This document shows, one piece after another, positions 9,501 to 17,009 of a stretch of 34,779 nt of DNA. The notes beneath the pieces were generated by a model. That model saw only the letters and a list, made by a program, of their open reading frames with translations. It had not been told where the DNA came from and did not search any database. The stretch is from Bodo saltans. Its lineage: Eukaryota; Euglenozoa; Kinetoplastea; Eubodonida; Bodonidae. The DNA is taken from positions 2,518 through 37,296 of the forward strand of contig CYKH01000141.1 in assembly GCA_001460835.1 (NCBI GenBank). Reading direction: 5' to 3'. How positions within the stretch are numbered: position 1 is the stretch's first letter; each line of letters opens with the position of its first letter. A program made the translations under genes and the position numbers.

Positions 9501-10118
9501 GGCGGAACAGAGCGTCATTCTTCCGCCAGCAGATACCAGCAGCACCAGGACGAGGACGCAGCAGCACACGACCCATTGCTACATGAGGACGATCCTGACG
9601 CGATTATGGACGTGCTGCTTTTCTCGCGAGGCGCGTTCCATGCAAATCGCAAAGCATTAACGTCGTCGTCCACTGCTGCTTCAGAGGCAACACCAACGAT
9701 AGGGCAGCGTAGCACGGACTTCAGCAACAGTAGCTTTGGAAGCAGCCCTTCCTCGCCATTGCCACCTGCAGCAGCAGTACTCCCTGACAACCTTCACCAC
9801 TCAGCACCGCACATGAGCGGCGATCAGAAACGAGACCTCGTGTCTCAGCGGCTGTTAAGAATGCTTCAATCCTCAGCGTCATTGAGGCCTCCTCCTACTG
9901 TTGCTGCGCCTCAGCATTTTCAGCGGGAGGCTAGCACGACGCCCCCTCGCTCCTTCCGTGGGGCCGGCGTGTATGCAGGCACTCTTCCTGTCACTACTGG
10001 TGGTGAGGCGAATGGAAACTATTCGTTCTCCCCTCAACAACGTGCAGCCAGTGGCGGCCGTAGCAGCCCTCGCCGAGTTCGGTTCTTGGGTCTTCAAGAA
10101 GATTTTGTTGAATTGTGA
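6567..10118 (+). CDS. Multi-pass membrane protein with long Ser-rich tail (1183 aa)
   Basis: A signal peptide is visible at residues 1-19 (MTLLFVLIFLLAATSVCNA), then a short ectodomain of about 90 residues with NVT as a possible glycosylation site. Hydrophobic helices lie at about 112-137, 155-178 and 187-211. A charged coiled coil of Glu, Arg and Leu at about 226-273 and a long cytosolic linker follow. More helices at about 501-520 (YWFAIVEFSLSLIAGVLEGW), 531-552, 555-580 and 590-615 make seven in all. From about 640 to the end the chain is low complexity, rich in Ser, Gly, Asn and Pro with many basic-SP sites, like a phosphorylated tail. Helix order and local motifs resemble the C-terminal membrane part of the LRR gene at 17.0-21.6 kb. 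I do not recognise a named family. A role as a receptor or sensor is inference. Confidence 0.85.
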   Translation: MTLLFVLIFLLAATSVCNAQLAATPISSNVTVDSSSDISPLFLDTNPFSNSRSASLIATFLSGLSGAPYTACHVWRSVTLLTICRQPEQGELSVSQMPISLTITDDPTTKYYAGSALLAPVFFLGTAAVTAVASLMFTKTRGASWRRMLIHGRYPQHLLFVFFFLYQTGVSSATTVIALNPDLTSRILYAIPLAAWIAAWVVPCVYLWKAIPQRAVFIRRFRDVSDEAEIEKELHRRLIQLEKENESAEAEATRLRLEAAQEEERLKRIEDHGADAGSVKAEFGDATFVSESDALAMKNNPSLALPPPSPQHSGILMPDGIVRYPGELGASVNSAGGVGSSLSSLRFGQNLFKSLRDLIPEGEEEMLMRHTEKYVAASLRADDAEKERLRRATNLVYSKMLASQIQAMAFDDSAVQLTMTGRDRWEDQKPLSTDPEAIRMQTEAEEADDEEVIALAKQAALAAYVPAPIADYLKAKNSVKSRTGFLLMWGGFFRHFKESTYWFAIVEFSLSLIAGVLEGWKPSDASGSSCYVQSSIFLVANGTYFAMLVVLRPYVIPLEMGLVMLSSFLQIIASCFTVVAVVSGNSWGNVGANVMAVACIYLFVLKSLLDFFLVIAPLLYSLEAPWPTAKLTTYYFDTARETSDVAYYERRSRMFQNRRSSAKGEKSSGTAMRRLAIGAAKGDGDSTGSVSRSPRRSRAGSFSSVQGGGSPADGQSVSGVAPTSPTSPNSRRPLAASSSAMFQSGGAAAADANNNDSDGPPPQQLSTRTGELQVRSVDDLENEALRYRVIGGRRNAYVGSRGVPEALHPFSMVPLPGILPLPPRDPENSNIRLRNAHLASLRVNKQDAVTAKFAELFQGDFASEVSSNANGGGSASNNVDRVSSPTTRGLAGPGLAGLAFLKEEHDKERAKEQRMSQTRLNVGQLNTLGNNKDRGSAGSLKGSSSSKLYTSSQSDANSGNNKRGSNNVADDRRSGTSWGGTERHSSASRYQQHQDEDAAAHDPLLHEDDPDAIMDVLLFSRGAFHANRKALTSSSTAASEATPTIGQRSTDFSNSSFGSSPSSPLPPAAAVLPDNLHHSAPHMSGDQKRDLVSQRLLRMLQSSASLRPPPTVAAPQHFQREASTTPPRSFRGAGVYAGTLPVTTGGEANGNYSFSPQQRAASGGRSSPRRVRFLGLQEDFVEL

Positions 10119-10331
10119 GTGAAGAGGTTAAAACTCACTGCCCTCGTAGTATTACAGTAACCCTTCGGTAAAAACAGTGCATGAGGATGACGTTAGCTAC
10201 TTCTGCTTTGTACAATCTGCGATTCGATCTTGTTTTGCGACGATATTTATTTGCTACCACTGCCGAAACTTGCATTTATCACAATCGTGATTTTGTTTAT
10301 TCCACGCTTTGCTCCGACTGGCAGGGTTAGC

Positions 10332-10360
10332 TCTACTTCTTTCCCCCGCACAAACTTTAG
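10332..10360 (+). promoter_or_regulatory. Candidate trans-splice acceptor of the CX9C gene
   Basis: The tract TCTACTTCTTTCCCCCGCAC is followed by AAACTTTAG with AG at 10359-10360, only 4 nt before the ATG at 10365. If used, it gives a very short 5' UTR and fixes the start, excluding any upstream in-frame extension. An alternative AG lies at 10323-10324 (GGCAG). Confidence 0.5.
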
Positions 10361-10364
10361 CAAA

Positions 10365-10784
10365 ATGTCGCTTTTCGGTGGCCGCGAAGGTTCCGAGGAA
10401 GCCTACATCACTGATATCACGAACTTGTCCCCCAATTACACCAATGAGAGCAACTGCCAACGATTCTGGTCACGACTCATGATGTGCCTGCGTGAGAGCC
10501 AGGAGCTCGATGTGCTCTACGACTGCCGCAGCCGAGTCATTGATCTGAGAGAATGCGGTCAGCGACACAAGCAAAGCTTGTGGGTGTTCCGTGAGTCCAT
10601 TGCGTCCATGAAACACGAGAAAGAGTTCAAGAAATGGCTCCATGATTACGATGAAAACTTTGGCCACCCTCCGCTGCTTGAGGCAGTGCGTAAGGTGAAG
10701 GCTAAGGTGGATGCAGAGGGCGGCGTTAGCATTTTACATCCGACTGTCTTCAAGGACCCTGATGTCTACATCCCCAAGCACTAA
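10365..10784 (+). CDS. Twin CX9C (CHCH-type) mitochondrial protein
   Basis: The 139-residue product contains C31-x9-C41 and C54-x9-C64, a textbook twin CX9C pair that folds as a helical hairpin held by two disulfides in the mitochondrial intermembrane space. In the family this import is driven by the Erv1 oxidation pathway (kinetoplastids lack a typical Mia40). There is no presequence, as usual for such proteins. After the hairpin come a charged helix and a conserved-looking Pro-rich end (HPTVFKDPDVYIPKH). Known members include respiratory-complex subunits and assembly factors, and I cannot tell which this is. The ATG at 10365 is chosen over upstream non-ATG extensions because the AG acceptor lies 4 nt before it. 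Confidence 0.8.
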   Translation: MSLFGGREGSEEAYITDITNLSPNYTNESNCQRFWSRLMMCLRESQELDVLYDCRSRVIDLRECGQRHKQSLWVFRESIASMKHEKEFKKWLHDYDENFGHPPLLEAVRKVKAKVDAEGGVSILHPTVFKDPDVYIPKH

Positions 10785-11112
10785 AAAGGTTCCGATTCAC
10801 GAGATTTTTTGGTGTATGAAGATGAAATGATGGAGGAAGAGTGGCCATATGTTTCACAGTTTGTTGTACTCCCACTACGTTATCAGTGGTGAGCGCATTT
10901 TGCGTTGCGTGTTGTTGTTGTTGCGGGTGGAGGAGATGAACGTCTTTTGACGGCCCGTAAAATGAACGTAGTGGTGCTGAGAGAGAGAGAGGGAAATAAG
11001 CGTTTGCTTTTTGATCGATTTTTTGGGGTTGTTTCTGTCTTGGGAGTTAGATTTTTGTTTCATGCCCTCTTTTTCCTGTGCCGCCACTTTATGCATTCCT
11101 TCGGGATTTGCA

Positions 11113-11136
11113 CTCTCTCTCTCTCTCTCTCTCTCT
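11113..11136. repeat. (CT)12 microsatellite
   Basis: Twelve CT units on the + strand in the spacer upstream of the elongin C homologue. A pure pyrimidine tract like this could guide trans-splicing and polyadenylation in kinetoplastids, but the nearer tract at 11303-11329 is better placed for the next gene. Confidence 0.85.
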
Positions 11137-11302
11137 GTAAGCTCACCCTACTACTGCTCAAGTTGACGGCCCTCACTTGATTCCTTCACTCTCTGCCTGC
11201 AAAGTGTGTGTGTGAGAAAGTGAGTGATTCGACATTCAACTCGCAACCCTGAAGAGATGAAGATACCATGATTCGTTATGTTCATCATTCTCCATTGTGT
11301 TG

Positions 11303-11329
11303 ATCTATTCCTTTTCCCAAGAAAAATAG
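11303..11329 (+). promoter_or_regulatory. Candidate trans-splice acceptor of the elongin C gene
   Basis: A pyrimidine-rich segment (CTATTCCTTTTCCC) is followed by AGAAAAATAG with AG at 11328-11329, 41 nt before the ATG at 11370. A further AG lies at 11339-11340. Confidence 0.4.
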
Positions 11330-11369
11330 TTACGTGACAGTGAAAAGAGAAACGAACATCAAGAGCACG

Positions 11370-11804
11370 ATGACATCACGGCGCCAAAGATTCGTGATGC
11401 TCAAGAGTTGCGACGAACATGAATTCGTTCTTCCCATCGAAGCTGCCATGCAGTCCAGAATGATCGCCGATATGATTCAAGGAATCGACCAACTTAACTC
11501 AGCAACAGCAGACTTAGCCGCCTCCGGCGAAGCCGACGACGCTGAGGGAGGAGCGGCTGCCGTTGGCGGTGGTGCAGATTCCCAACTCGTTTCTGGATAT
11601 TCTCTGGACAATATGCTGGAGATCCCTTTGGATAGCATCAGTGGGCCTGTGTTACAACTAGTCGTGCATTACTTAGTCGAGAAGGAGAGCGGTCGGAATA
11701 CTATGTCGGAATTCCGTGCCTTGCACTCGATGGATCCCACTAGCGAAAGCGATAAGCAGCTTGTTTTGGAACTGTTGCTCGCGGCCGACTTTCTGGATTG
11801 CTGA
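11370..11804 (+). CDS. ELOC: Elongin C homologue (Skp1-fold)
   Basis: The 144-residue protein opens with a Skp1/BTB-type strand-helix start (FVMLKSCDEHEFVLPIEAAM, like the elongin C sequence VKLISSDGHEF) and ends exactly as elongin C does, with a LELLLAADFLDC terminus. In animals and fungi elongin C pairs with elongin B and binds BC-box proteins in cullin ubiquitin ligases, and takes part in transcription elongation complexes. The usual length is about 112 residues. The excess is an Ala/Gly/Asp/Glu-rich insertion at about residues 41-78, in the surface loop that precedes the EIPLDSISGPVLQLVVHYL segment. The ATG at 11370 gives a start immediately before the first strand. No elongin B partner is seen in the window. 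Confidence 0.85.
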   Translation: MTSRRQRFVMLKSCDEHEFVLPIEAAMQSRMIADMIQGIDQLNSATADLAASGEADDAEGGAAAVGGGADSQLVSGYSLDNMLEIPLDSISGPVLQLVVHYLVEKESGRNTMSEFRALHSMDPTSESDKQLVLELLLAADFLDC

Positions 11805-12241
11805 AAGGGGCAGCAAAAAGTGATGGAGAAAGAAAACTCATTTTTATCACTTCAAACCGAGTTTAGGTTCGTCACAGCATCTCTCGGTGGTGTGGGGCAG
11901 AACCACTCTCCTTTCAATTATCGTGGAAATGCCGTGTCTTTTGTTATTTCGTTTTTGATGCGCCAATGACAACCGTTGGCAGTAACCAAATCATTCCAAA
12001 ATGCAATTTTTACGATCGCATTCGATTGTTTTATCTCTCGTTTTGTGACCACAACAGGATTCCCAACTGTACCGAAAAGTAGTTTTCTCATTAAATCCAC
12101 CACACCAAAGCCTCACCGTTCGACCAACGCATTACACATTCTTTGAGGACGTAACGGTTTTTAACGAAGGAAACCAAACCATTTAAGTAGCTAGATAGTT
12201 TCGTCGAAGGCCCAGCAACAAACACACACACAAAAGCAACA
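11805..12241. other. Intergenic spacer, no gene seen
   Basis: These 437 nt contain no supportable frame. Pyrimidine-rich patches occur at about 11900-11915 and 12025-12045, and the region just before the next ATG is A-rich with a short CACACA run. A single clear splice acceptor could not be chosen. Confidence 0.5.
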
Positions 12242-15200
12242 ATGCATTCGCCAAGACTTCAAATGAAGAAGAAGGGTGAACTATCTCCCCGCACGCTTCA
12301 ACCTGTTGTGAGTTCCACAACCTCTGCGAAGCCCCCACCACAAAAAGGAGGAGCGTTAGGGAGCGTCCCCCTCGGCTCCGGAGGTGGAGGAAGTAGCAGC
12401 GGCGGCGAGGTGGTAGGCAGCATGACGAGCGACGCGATCGCCGGGTTGTTAGGCAAATACCGCACCACAATCGACAACGATGTGTTGATCACCGCGGCAG
12501 AGCTCTCCGGTGTTGGCGGTCCCAATCGCACTGCGCAGGAGATTGCCCGAGTGGCGCAAGCACTTTCCCCTCGCAAGCCTGACGAGCCCCCTCCGCCGGA
12601 TCCGTACCAAGATGTTGGTTCTCGTGTATTTGATTTCATGAAGAAATCTCCTACACAGCAACCTGTGGTGGTGGTTGGTGGGAGTAGCTCCTCCTCTACC
12701 ACATCCCCGCGGCAACCTAGCTTTAGCAACCTCAAGCCCGTAGGGAATTTGCTCCCATTGACGCACCACAACGCACCGCTCATGGTGGATGCCCCCGCAA
12801 TGTACACGATGAACACAACGCAACAACAACAGCAGCAGCAGCAGCGAAGGAACTTGGCACCCCTTCCACAGAGGGATGGAACCATCAGCTACGTCCCACA
12901 ACCACCACATCAACATCACCAGCAACAAGGATTAGGCACTCAAATAGGTAATAGCAGCAGTCGAATCCCTGCTGCACCACAGACAGGAGGAACAGGCCGA
13001 GGTGGCAATGGGGCTAGCAGTAGTGCTGCTGCCTTCACCTCCCGGTATGTTGCCCCAGATGAACGCGCATTAGCACTGCTGCCTGCAACGTCCACCACCA
13101 CAAGTGGAGGAGGCGCGTTAACCATCGTCCAATCGCCACGCGACGCCCTTCCTCAACCGTATTCTCCTACCAATGGCACGAAGAAGGAGGGAAGCTTGTC
13201 GGACCTGTTACGAGAGATTGAGACGACGACGAAGGATGAGCAGCTGTCGGGTGGTGAGGGAGGTGCGCTACTTGCCAACTCTGCAAGTGGCGGTGGTGCT
13301 GGCGCAACATTTGTAGACCCGGAACTTCGGCGAGAGCGCCTTGTGCACGTCCTCAACAGCGACAACTTTTCGCGTGGCGGTGGTTCACAAGACGATGACA
13401 TCCACCAACCTGGCGTGAAGTCTCAAATAGAAATCTCAAAACTAACCCATCACATTGCGTTTCTCACGCAGCAGCTTCTGTACCATGGTGCTGCCTCCCC
13501 TGCAGCCCTGGATGCAGCCGTCGCCGTCGTGGCAGCGTCATCGCCGTCAGCTACCGATGCAGGTACGGATGCTGTTGTGCCGTCGTCAGCGGAAGGTGGT
13601 GAAGGTGATGGAGAAGTGCCGGTGGTGACGGACTGCTCGTCGCCATTCGAGGTCACCATCTCACGCAATGGCCGTGTCGTGTGGAGAGCAAGTACACAAG
13701 AAGTTGACCTCAGCCTCATTCCTGGGAACACCATCGAGTCGTCTTCTGCTGTTGTTGCGGGTACAACGACAACAACAACGTCGACTGTGGCGTCGATCCC
13801 AACAGCGAAAACAACAGCTGCTCCTTCGTCATCAACATCCAACTTGAAAGTGGAAGATGTAGAAGAGGCATGGTTGCTGAGTGACGCCAGTGGCGGTGAG
13901 GAGGTCGTGGATGAATCTGTCAACGCCGTCAAAACACGGGCACGGAAGGCGTACACAAAAGCTATTTCCGGCTACAAGCTCAAGCTCACGCAACAGCGGG
14001 ATGTGATTGCGAAGTTGAAGGCGCAGATTGAGACCACACAGGCTGGTGGTACTAAATTCAATCAGCTCGAGGAAGACCTTCAAATCGTGCGAGAGGAGTG
14101 CCGAAAACAGCTCGGCAAGATCAAAACACTGGTCAGTCTTCTTGACCGCGCAGGACAAACGATCCGGTATCACGAAGATCAACGTCATGCCGACGCTATG
14201 GGAAATGCAATCCGCAAGGAGGGTGCCGCGCAGTGGTCACAGGTGCGCCGCATCATGCCCGCCCTGGACGTCGAGCCGCCTCGTACTGACGCTCACATTT
14301 TAGTGGACGTGTTGAGGTTTATGGATCAACAAGAGGACAAGCTCGCAGAATACTCGTCACACACGGAACAACTCACGACACAACTGGAGGAGGCCCAGTC
14401 TGCGTTCGACGCGTTGCAGCGTACGACGAAGGCTCTTCAGCGTGATTTAGAGCAAACAAAGTTTGAACTCGAAGCCCTGCGGCAGCGTAGAAAATTCGAG
14501 CAAGATGAGCGATCCAGTACATTGGCGACTGCAGTCGCCACCCCGCAGCAACAGAATATTTCTTCCACAAACATCAAACCGATCCCTGGAGGTGGCCTTA
14601 CTCCCTCGGCGCAGCCTCTTACATTACCAAACACAGCAACCTCGAAGGCTGCCAACGATGAGCGGATGCGCCTCATGGAGAGAATCTCATCCCTCGAGTC
14701 TGCCCTCAAAGCAACGACAGAGTTGAAGAGCACCTTCTCTCCGTTTGGAGTAGTGGATGCCATTCCCCCATTCCTAAGGTATCCCAAGACAAGTCTTCTT
14801 CGCAATCTACAGCTGTCCAAGATGGAAGTTGAGAATATTATTTGCGGCATATGGCTGACCAGGTTCCTCTCGTCTGTGCAGAATAGCAAACCCATCACAG
14901 AGTCTGGGTGGGTGGTGCAGGAAAATGGTGCCGTGGGGCCTGATGGAAAGAAGGTTACGTCCAATTTTGCCAACGGGTCTGCTGTTGTGAAAAGCTTAGA
15001 GCGCATGTTTACCCTTGCGGTGCAGACTGTTTTCACCTCCGCTGCGGGGAGCAGCGCAGGGAGCTTTTATGGCCGCGGTGGTGCGTCGGAGATTGTCGCC
15101 TCGCCGTCAACATCAGCTGCGGCATCGACCACCACTGCCACCGCACCAAGCTCGACGTACGGTTCTCCCAACTCCATTGGTGGTGGTCCCCAGCTGTCAC

Positions 15201-16678
15201 CGGATCGACACCCAGCATGCGACTTCACCGATGAAAACAACATTTCCCTCTGGCAAGTGAAGAGGAGCGAAGCGAAACGTGTTGTGAACATGATGGACCA
15301 CGTCACGAGGTTCTTCTTAGAGTGCATCCAGCCAAGTGCGTGCAAGACGTGTTTGACTCTTTACACTCTTGGGTCTGGTATTGCCACGCCCCCGATTGCA
15401 ACGCTGCAGTGGCAGAAGAGAACAGACTTGTTCCTGCAGTGTCCCCAAGTGCCGACCCTATTCCGCGGCCAAGGCACCGCGGTTCCAGAAGCGGTAGCAG
15501 AAGTCACGTACAGCTTTGTGGACGGATGTGATAAGTACAACTTCGACGGGGATATTAACATGTTCCGCCGTATTCTGCAAGATGAGATCCCTGAGGCAGC
15601 GTATTTTGATATGATGCTGATGGTGGAGAAGCTTCGAGGTGCCCTCATCAACTCGCACACACTTTACGCAAGCCCGTATCGTTGGCCCACCCCAACAGTG
15701 GCGACAGTGTTGCACATGCTGAAACGATTCTTCCCAAAGAAAAGCCGCACATCGTTATTGCAACTCCAACGGAGTTTACTATTAGACATGAAGGAAACCG
15801 CAATGAGCATCGATGCTGCCGCCTTGGCCCGCATGATGCGATCTGCCAGCAATTTTTTTTTTATCAAAGATTTGCCACGCGTTGTGTTTGGCATCGATGG
15901 CGTGCAGGGAGGCGATGACCAAATGAGCGACCCCAACTCCCTTGCGAGTGAAGCTGCCGATGCTGCACTGCGCACCCCCGTCGACGTAGTCAAGCTGTTT
16001 GCTTCTTCCGAAAGCGGCAACCAGGGGTACTTCGTCGAAAGCCTCAAGAGCCAATACATGAATGAATTAGTTCGATATACGCAGGAAGTACGCGAGGCCG
16101 TGGTGGCGTGCAGTGAGGAACTCACACATCAACAAGCCGCCAAGGAGAGTGCAGGCGTAACGACAGGAATAGACATGATTGATGCCAAGCCCCTCACTAC
16201 GTTGGAGAAAAGCAAACGGCGTCGCTCCACCGTAGCGTCATATTTCCAGAAACAACTGGCTGCATTGACCAGCTCTGGAGACGATAGGGAAGGTGGCCCA
16301 TTTAGCGTAGATGGGGGAGCTGACGCGGTGATTCCCCTCAGAGCGTTGGTGGACAAATTACAGTCCATCGACCCCGCCAAGTCCACCACGGATGTGGAGA
16401 GTTACATCTATCATGTCCTTCAGTTGTACTTCCTGATAAAGTCAAAGAAGTCTAGAGAAGCTGGGGCATCGTCCACGACATCACCAACCGATCCGTCCAC
16501 CCCTCTCAATCCAGGACTGACGCCTGCGGAGTCGGAGCTGTTTAGTTTGTCTCGGGAGGAGCTCTGGAAGCGGCAGACAAGAGCAGCGTCGTATGGTGTG
16601 AGTGTGGCGGATTTCACCAAGTACTGCGGGAAGGTGCTGTACCGACGTAGCGCGGTAGATTTCTACGAAGAGCAATAG
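12242..16678 (+). CDS. Large low-complexity and coiled-coil protein of unknown function (1478 aa)
   Basis: This is an uninterrupted 1478-residue frame. The first 560 residues are low complexity: Gly/Ser runs, a Gln run near residues 192-200, Thr/Ser-rich and Ala/Val-rich stretches, with short conserved-looking helices (for example MTSDAIAGLLGKYRTTIDN). Coiled coils follow at about 562-650, 696-758 and 805-830. From about 833 to 1230 the sequence is globular and well ordered, with aromatic-rich segments such as IPPFLRYPKTSLLRNL, YSFVDGCDKYNFDGDINMF and SPYRWPTPTVATVLHMLKRF. A basic stretch (KSKRRRSTVASYF) and a final helical region close the chain. There is no signal peptide or membrane helix. 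I do not recognise the family. The plan suits a cytoskeletal or flagellar structural protein, but that is a guess. It ends 331 nt before the LRR receptor-like gene. Confidence 0.85.
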   Translation: MHSPRLQMKKKGELSPRTLQPVVSSTTSAKPPPQKGGALGSVPLGSGGGGSSSGGEVVGSMTSDAIAGLLGKYRTTIDNDVLITAAELSGVGGPNRTAQEIARVAQALSPRKPDEPPPPDPYQDVGSRVFDFMKKSPTQQPVVVVGGSSSSSTTSPRQPSFSNLKPVGNLLPLTHHNAPLMVDAPAMYTMNTTQQQQQQQQRRNLAPLPQRDGTISYVPQPPHQHHQQQGLGTQIGNSSSRIPAAPQTGGTGRGGNGASSSAAAFTSRYVAPDERALALLPATSTTTSGGGALTIVQSPRDALPQPYSPTNGTKKEGSLSDLLREIETTTKDEQLSGGEGGALLANSASGGGAGATFVDPELRRERLVHVLNSDNFSRGGGSQDDDIHQPGVKSQIEISKLTHHIAFLTQQLLYHGAASPAALDAAVAVVAASSPSATDAGTDAVVPSSAEGGEGDGEVPVVTDCSSPFEVTISRNGRVVWRASTQEVDLSLIPGNTIESSSAVVAGTTTTTTSTVASIPTAKTTAAPSSSTSNLKVEDVEEAWLLSDASGGEEVVDESVNAVKTRARKAYTKAISGYKLKLTQQRDVIAKLKAQIETTQAGGTKFNQLEEDLQIVREECRKQLGKIKTLVSLLDRAGQTIRYHEDQRHADAMGNAIRKEGAAQWSQVRRIMPALDVEPPRTDAHILVDVLRFMDQQEDKLAEYSSHTEQLTTQLEEAQSAFDALQRTTKALQRDLEQTKFELEALRQRRKFEQDERSSTLATAVATPQQQNISSTNIKPIPGGGLTPSAQPLTLPNTATSKAANDERMRLMERISSLESALKATTELKSTFSPFGVVDAIPPFLRYPKTSLLRNLQLSKMEVENIICGIWLTRFLSSVQNSKPITESGWVVQENGAVGPDGKKVTSNFANGSAVVKSLERMFTLAVQTVFTSAAGSSAGSFYGRGGASEIVASPSTSAAASTTTATAPSSTYGSPNSIGGGPQLSPDRHPACDFTDENNISLWQVKRSEAKRVVNMMDHVTRFFLECIQPSACKTCLTLYTLGSGIATPPIATLQWQKRTDLFLQCPQVPTLFRGQGTAVPEAVAEVTYSFVDGCDKYNFDGDINMFRRILQDEIPEAAYFDMMLMVEKLRGALINSHTLYASPYRWPTPTVATVLHMLKRFFPKKSRTSLLQLQRSLLLDMKETAMSIDAAALARMMRSASNFFFIKDLPRVVFGIDGVQGGDDQMSDPNSLASEAADAALRTPVDVVKLFASSESGNQGYFVESLKSQYMNELVRYTQEVREAVVACSEELTHQQAAKESAGVTTGIDMIDAKPLTTLEKSKRRRSTVASYFQKQLAALTSSGDDREGGPFSVDGGADAVIPLRALVDKLQSIDPAKSTTDVESYIYHVLQLYFLIKSKKSREAGASSTTSPTDPSTPLNPGLTPAESELFSLSREELWKRQTRAASYGVSVADFTKYCGKVLYRRSAVDFYEEQ

Positions 16679-17009
16679 TAGGAAGAATGGTGGTGATCGA
16701 ATACTCCTTTTTAAGCTGAATGATTCCATCCACAAGCTTTATTTTTTTTTGACTCAGTTGAAACACCGCCGCCGATACGAAAATGTACCAACAATGTGTA
16801 GTGTGCATTGCGCACTCCCCGTGTGAATATCTTACTTCATTTTGTTTTCCAATTGTACTATCGAGAAGCAAAATAGTGCTGCAAAGTCCATCCCCTCACA
16901 CTCTTTTCGTCATCTCAAAAGCTACTGATACTACGTTGCCCTTTGCCAAAACCCGTGTTGCGTGAGGATGTCAGTTAGAAATAAAAAATCGTAGCGCAGA
17001 GAATGTGTC
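16679..17009. other. Intergenic spacer before the LRR receptor-like gene
   Basis: The 331 nt hold no gene. A T-rich tract (16737-16757) and a second pyrimidine tract (about 16895-16920, CTCACACTCTTTTCGTCATC then AAAAG) could serve polyadenylation of the upstream gene and trans-splicing of the downstream one. Confidence 0.55.
16737..16757 (+). promoter_or_regulatory. Pyrimidine tract with AG, candidate trans-splice acceptor
   Basis: CTTT, A, nine T and GACTCAG end with AG at 16756-16757. This is the strongest polypyrimidine-AG unit upstream of the ATG at 17010, although it would leave a 5' UTR of about 250 nt. The nearer AG at about 16919-16920 is an alternative. Confidence 0.4.

Larger units (their letters stand above)
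10785..11369. other. Intergenic spacer with simple repeats
   Basis: About 585 nt separate the CX9C and elongin C genes. They hold a GA run (10979-10990), a long CT run (11113-11136), GTTGTTGTTGTT sequence near 10910 and T-rich stretches. Apparent short frames here are translations of these repeats. No gene is supported. Confidence 0.6.

Noticed and set aside
9094-9576. 160-residue Cys/Arg-rich open frame on the - strand
   Set aside because: It is antisense to the Ser-rich tail of the membrane protein. The composition follows from complementing Ser and Gln codons.
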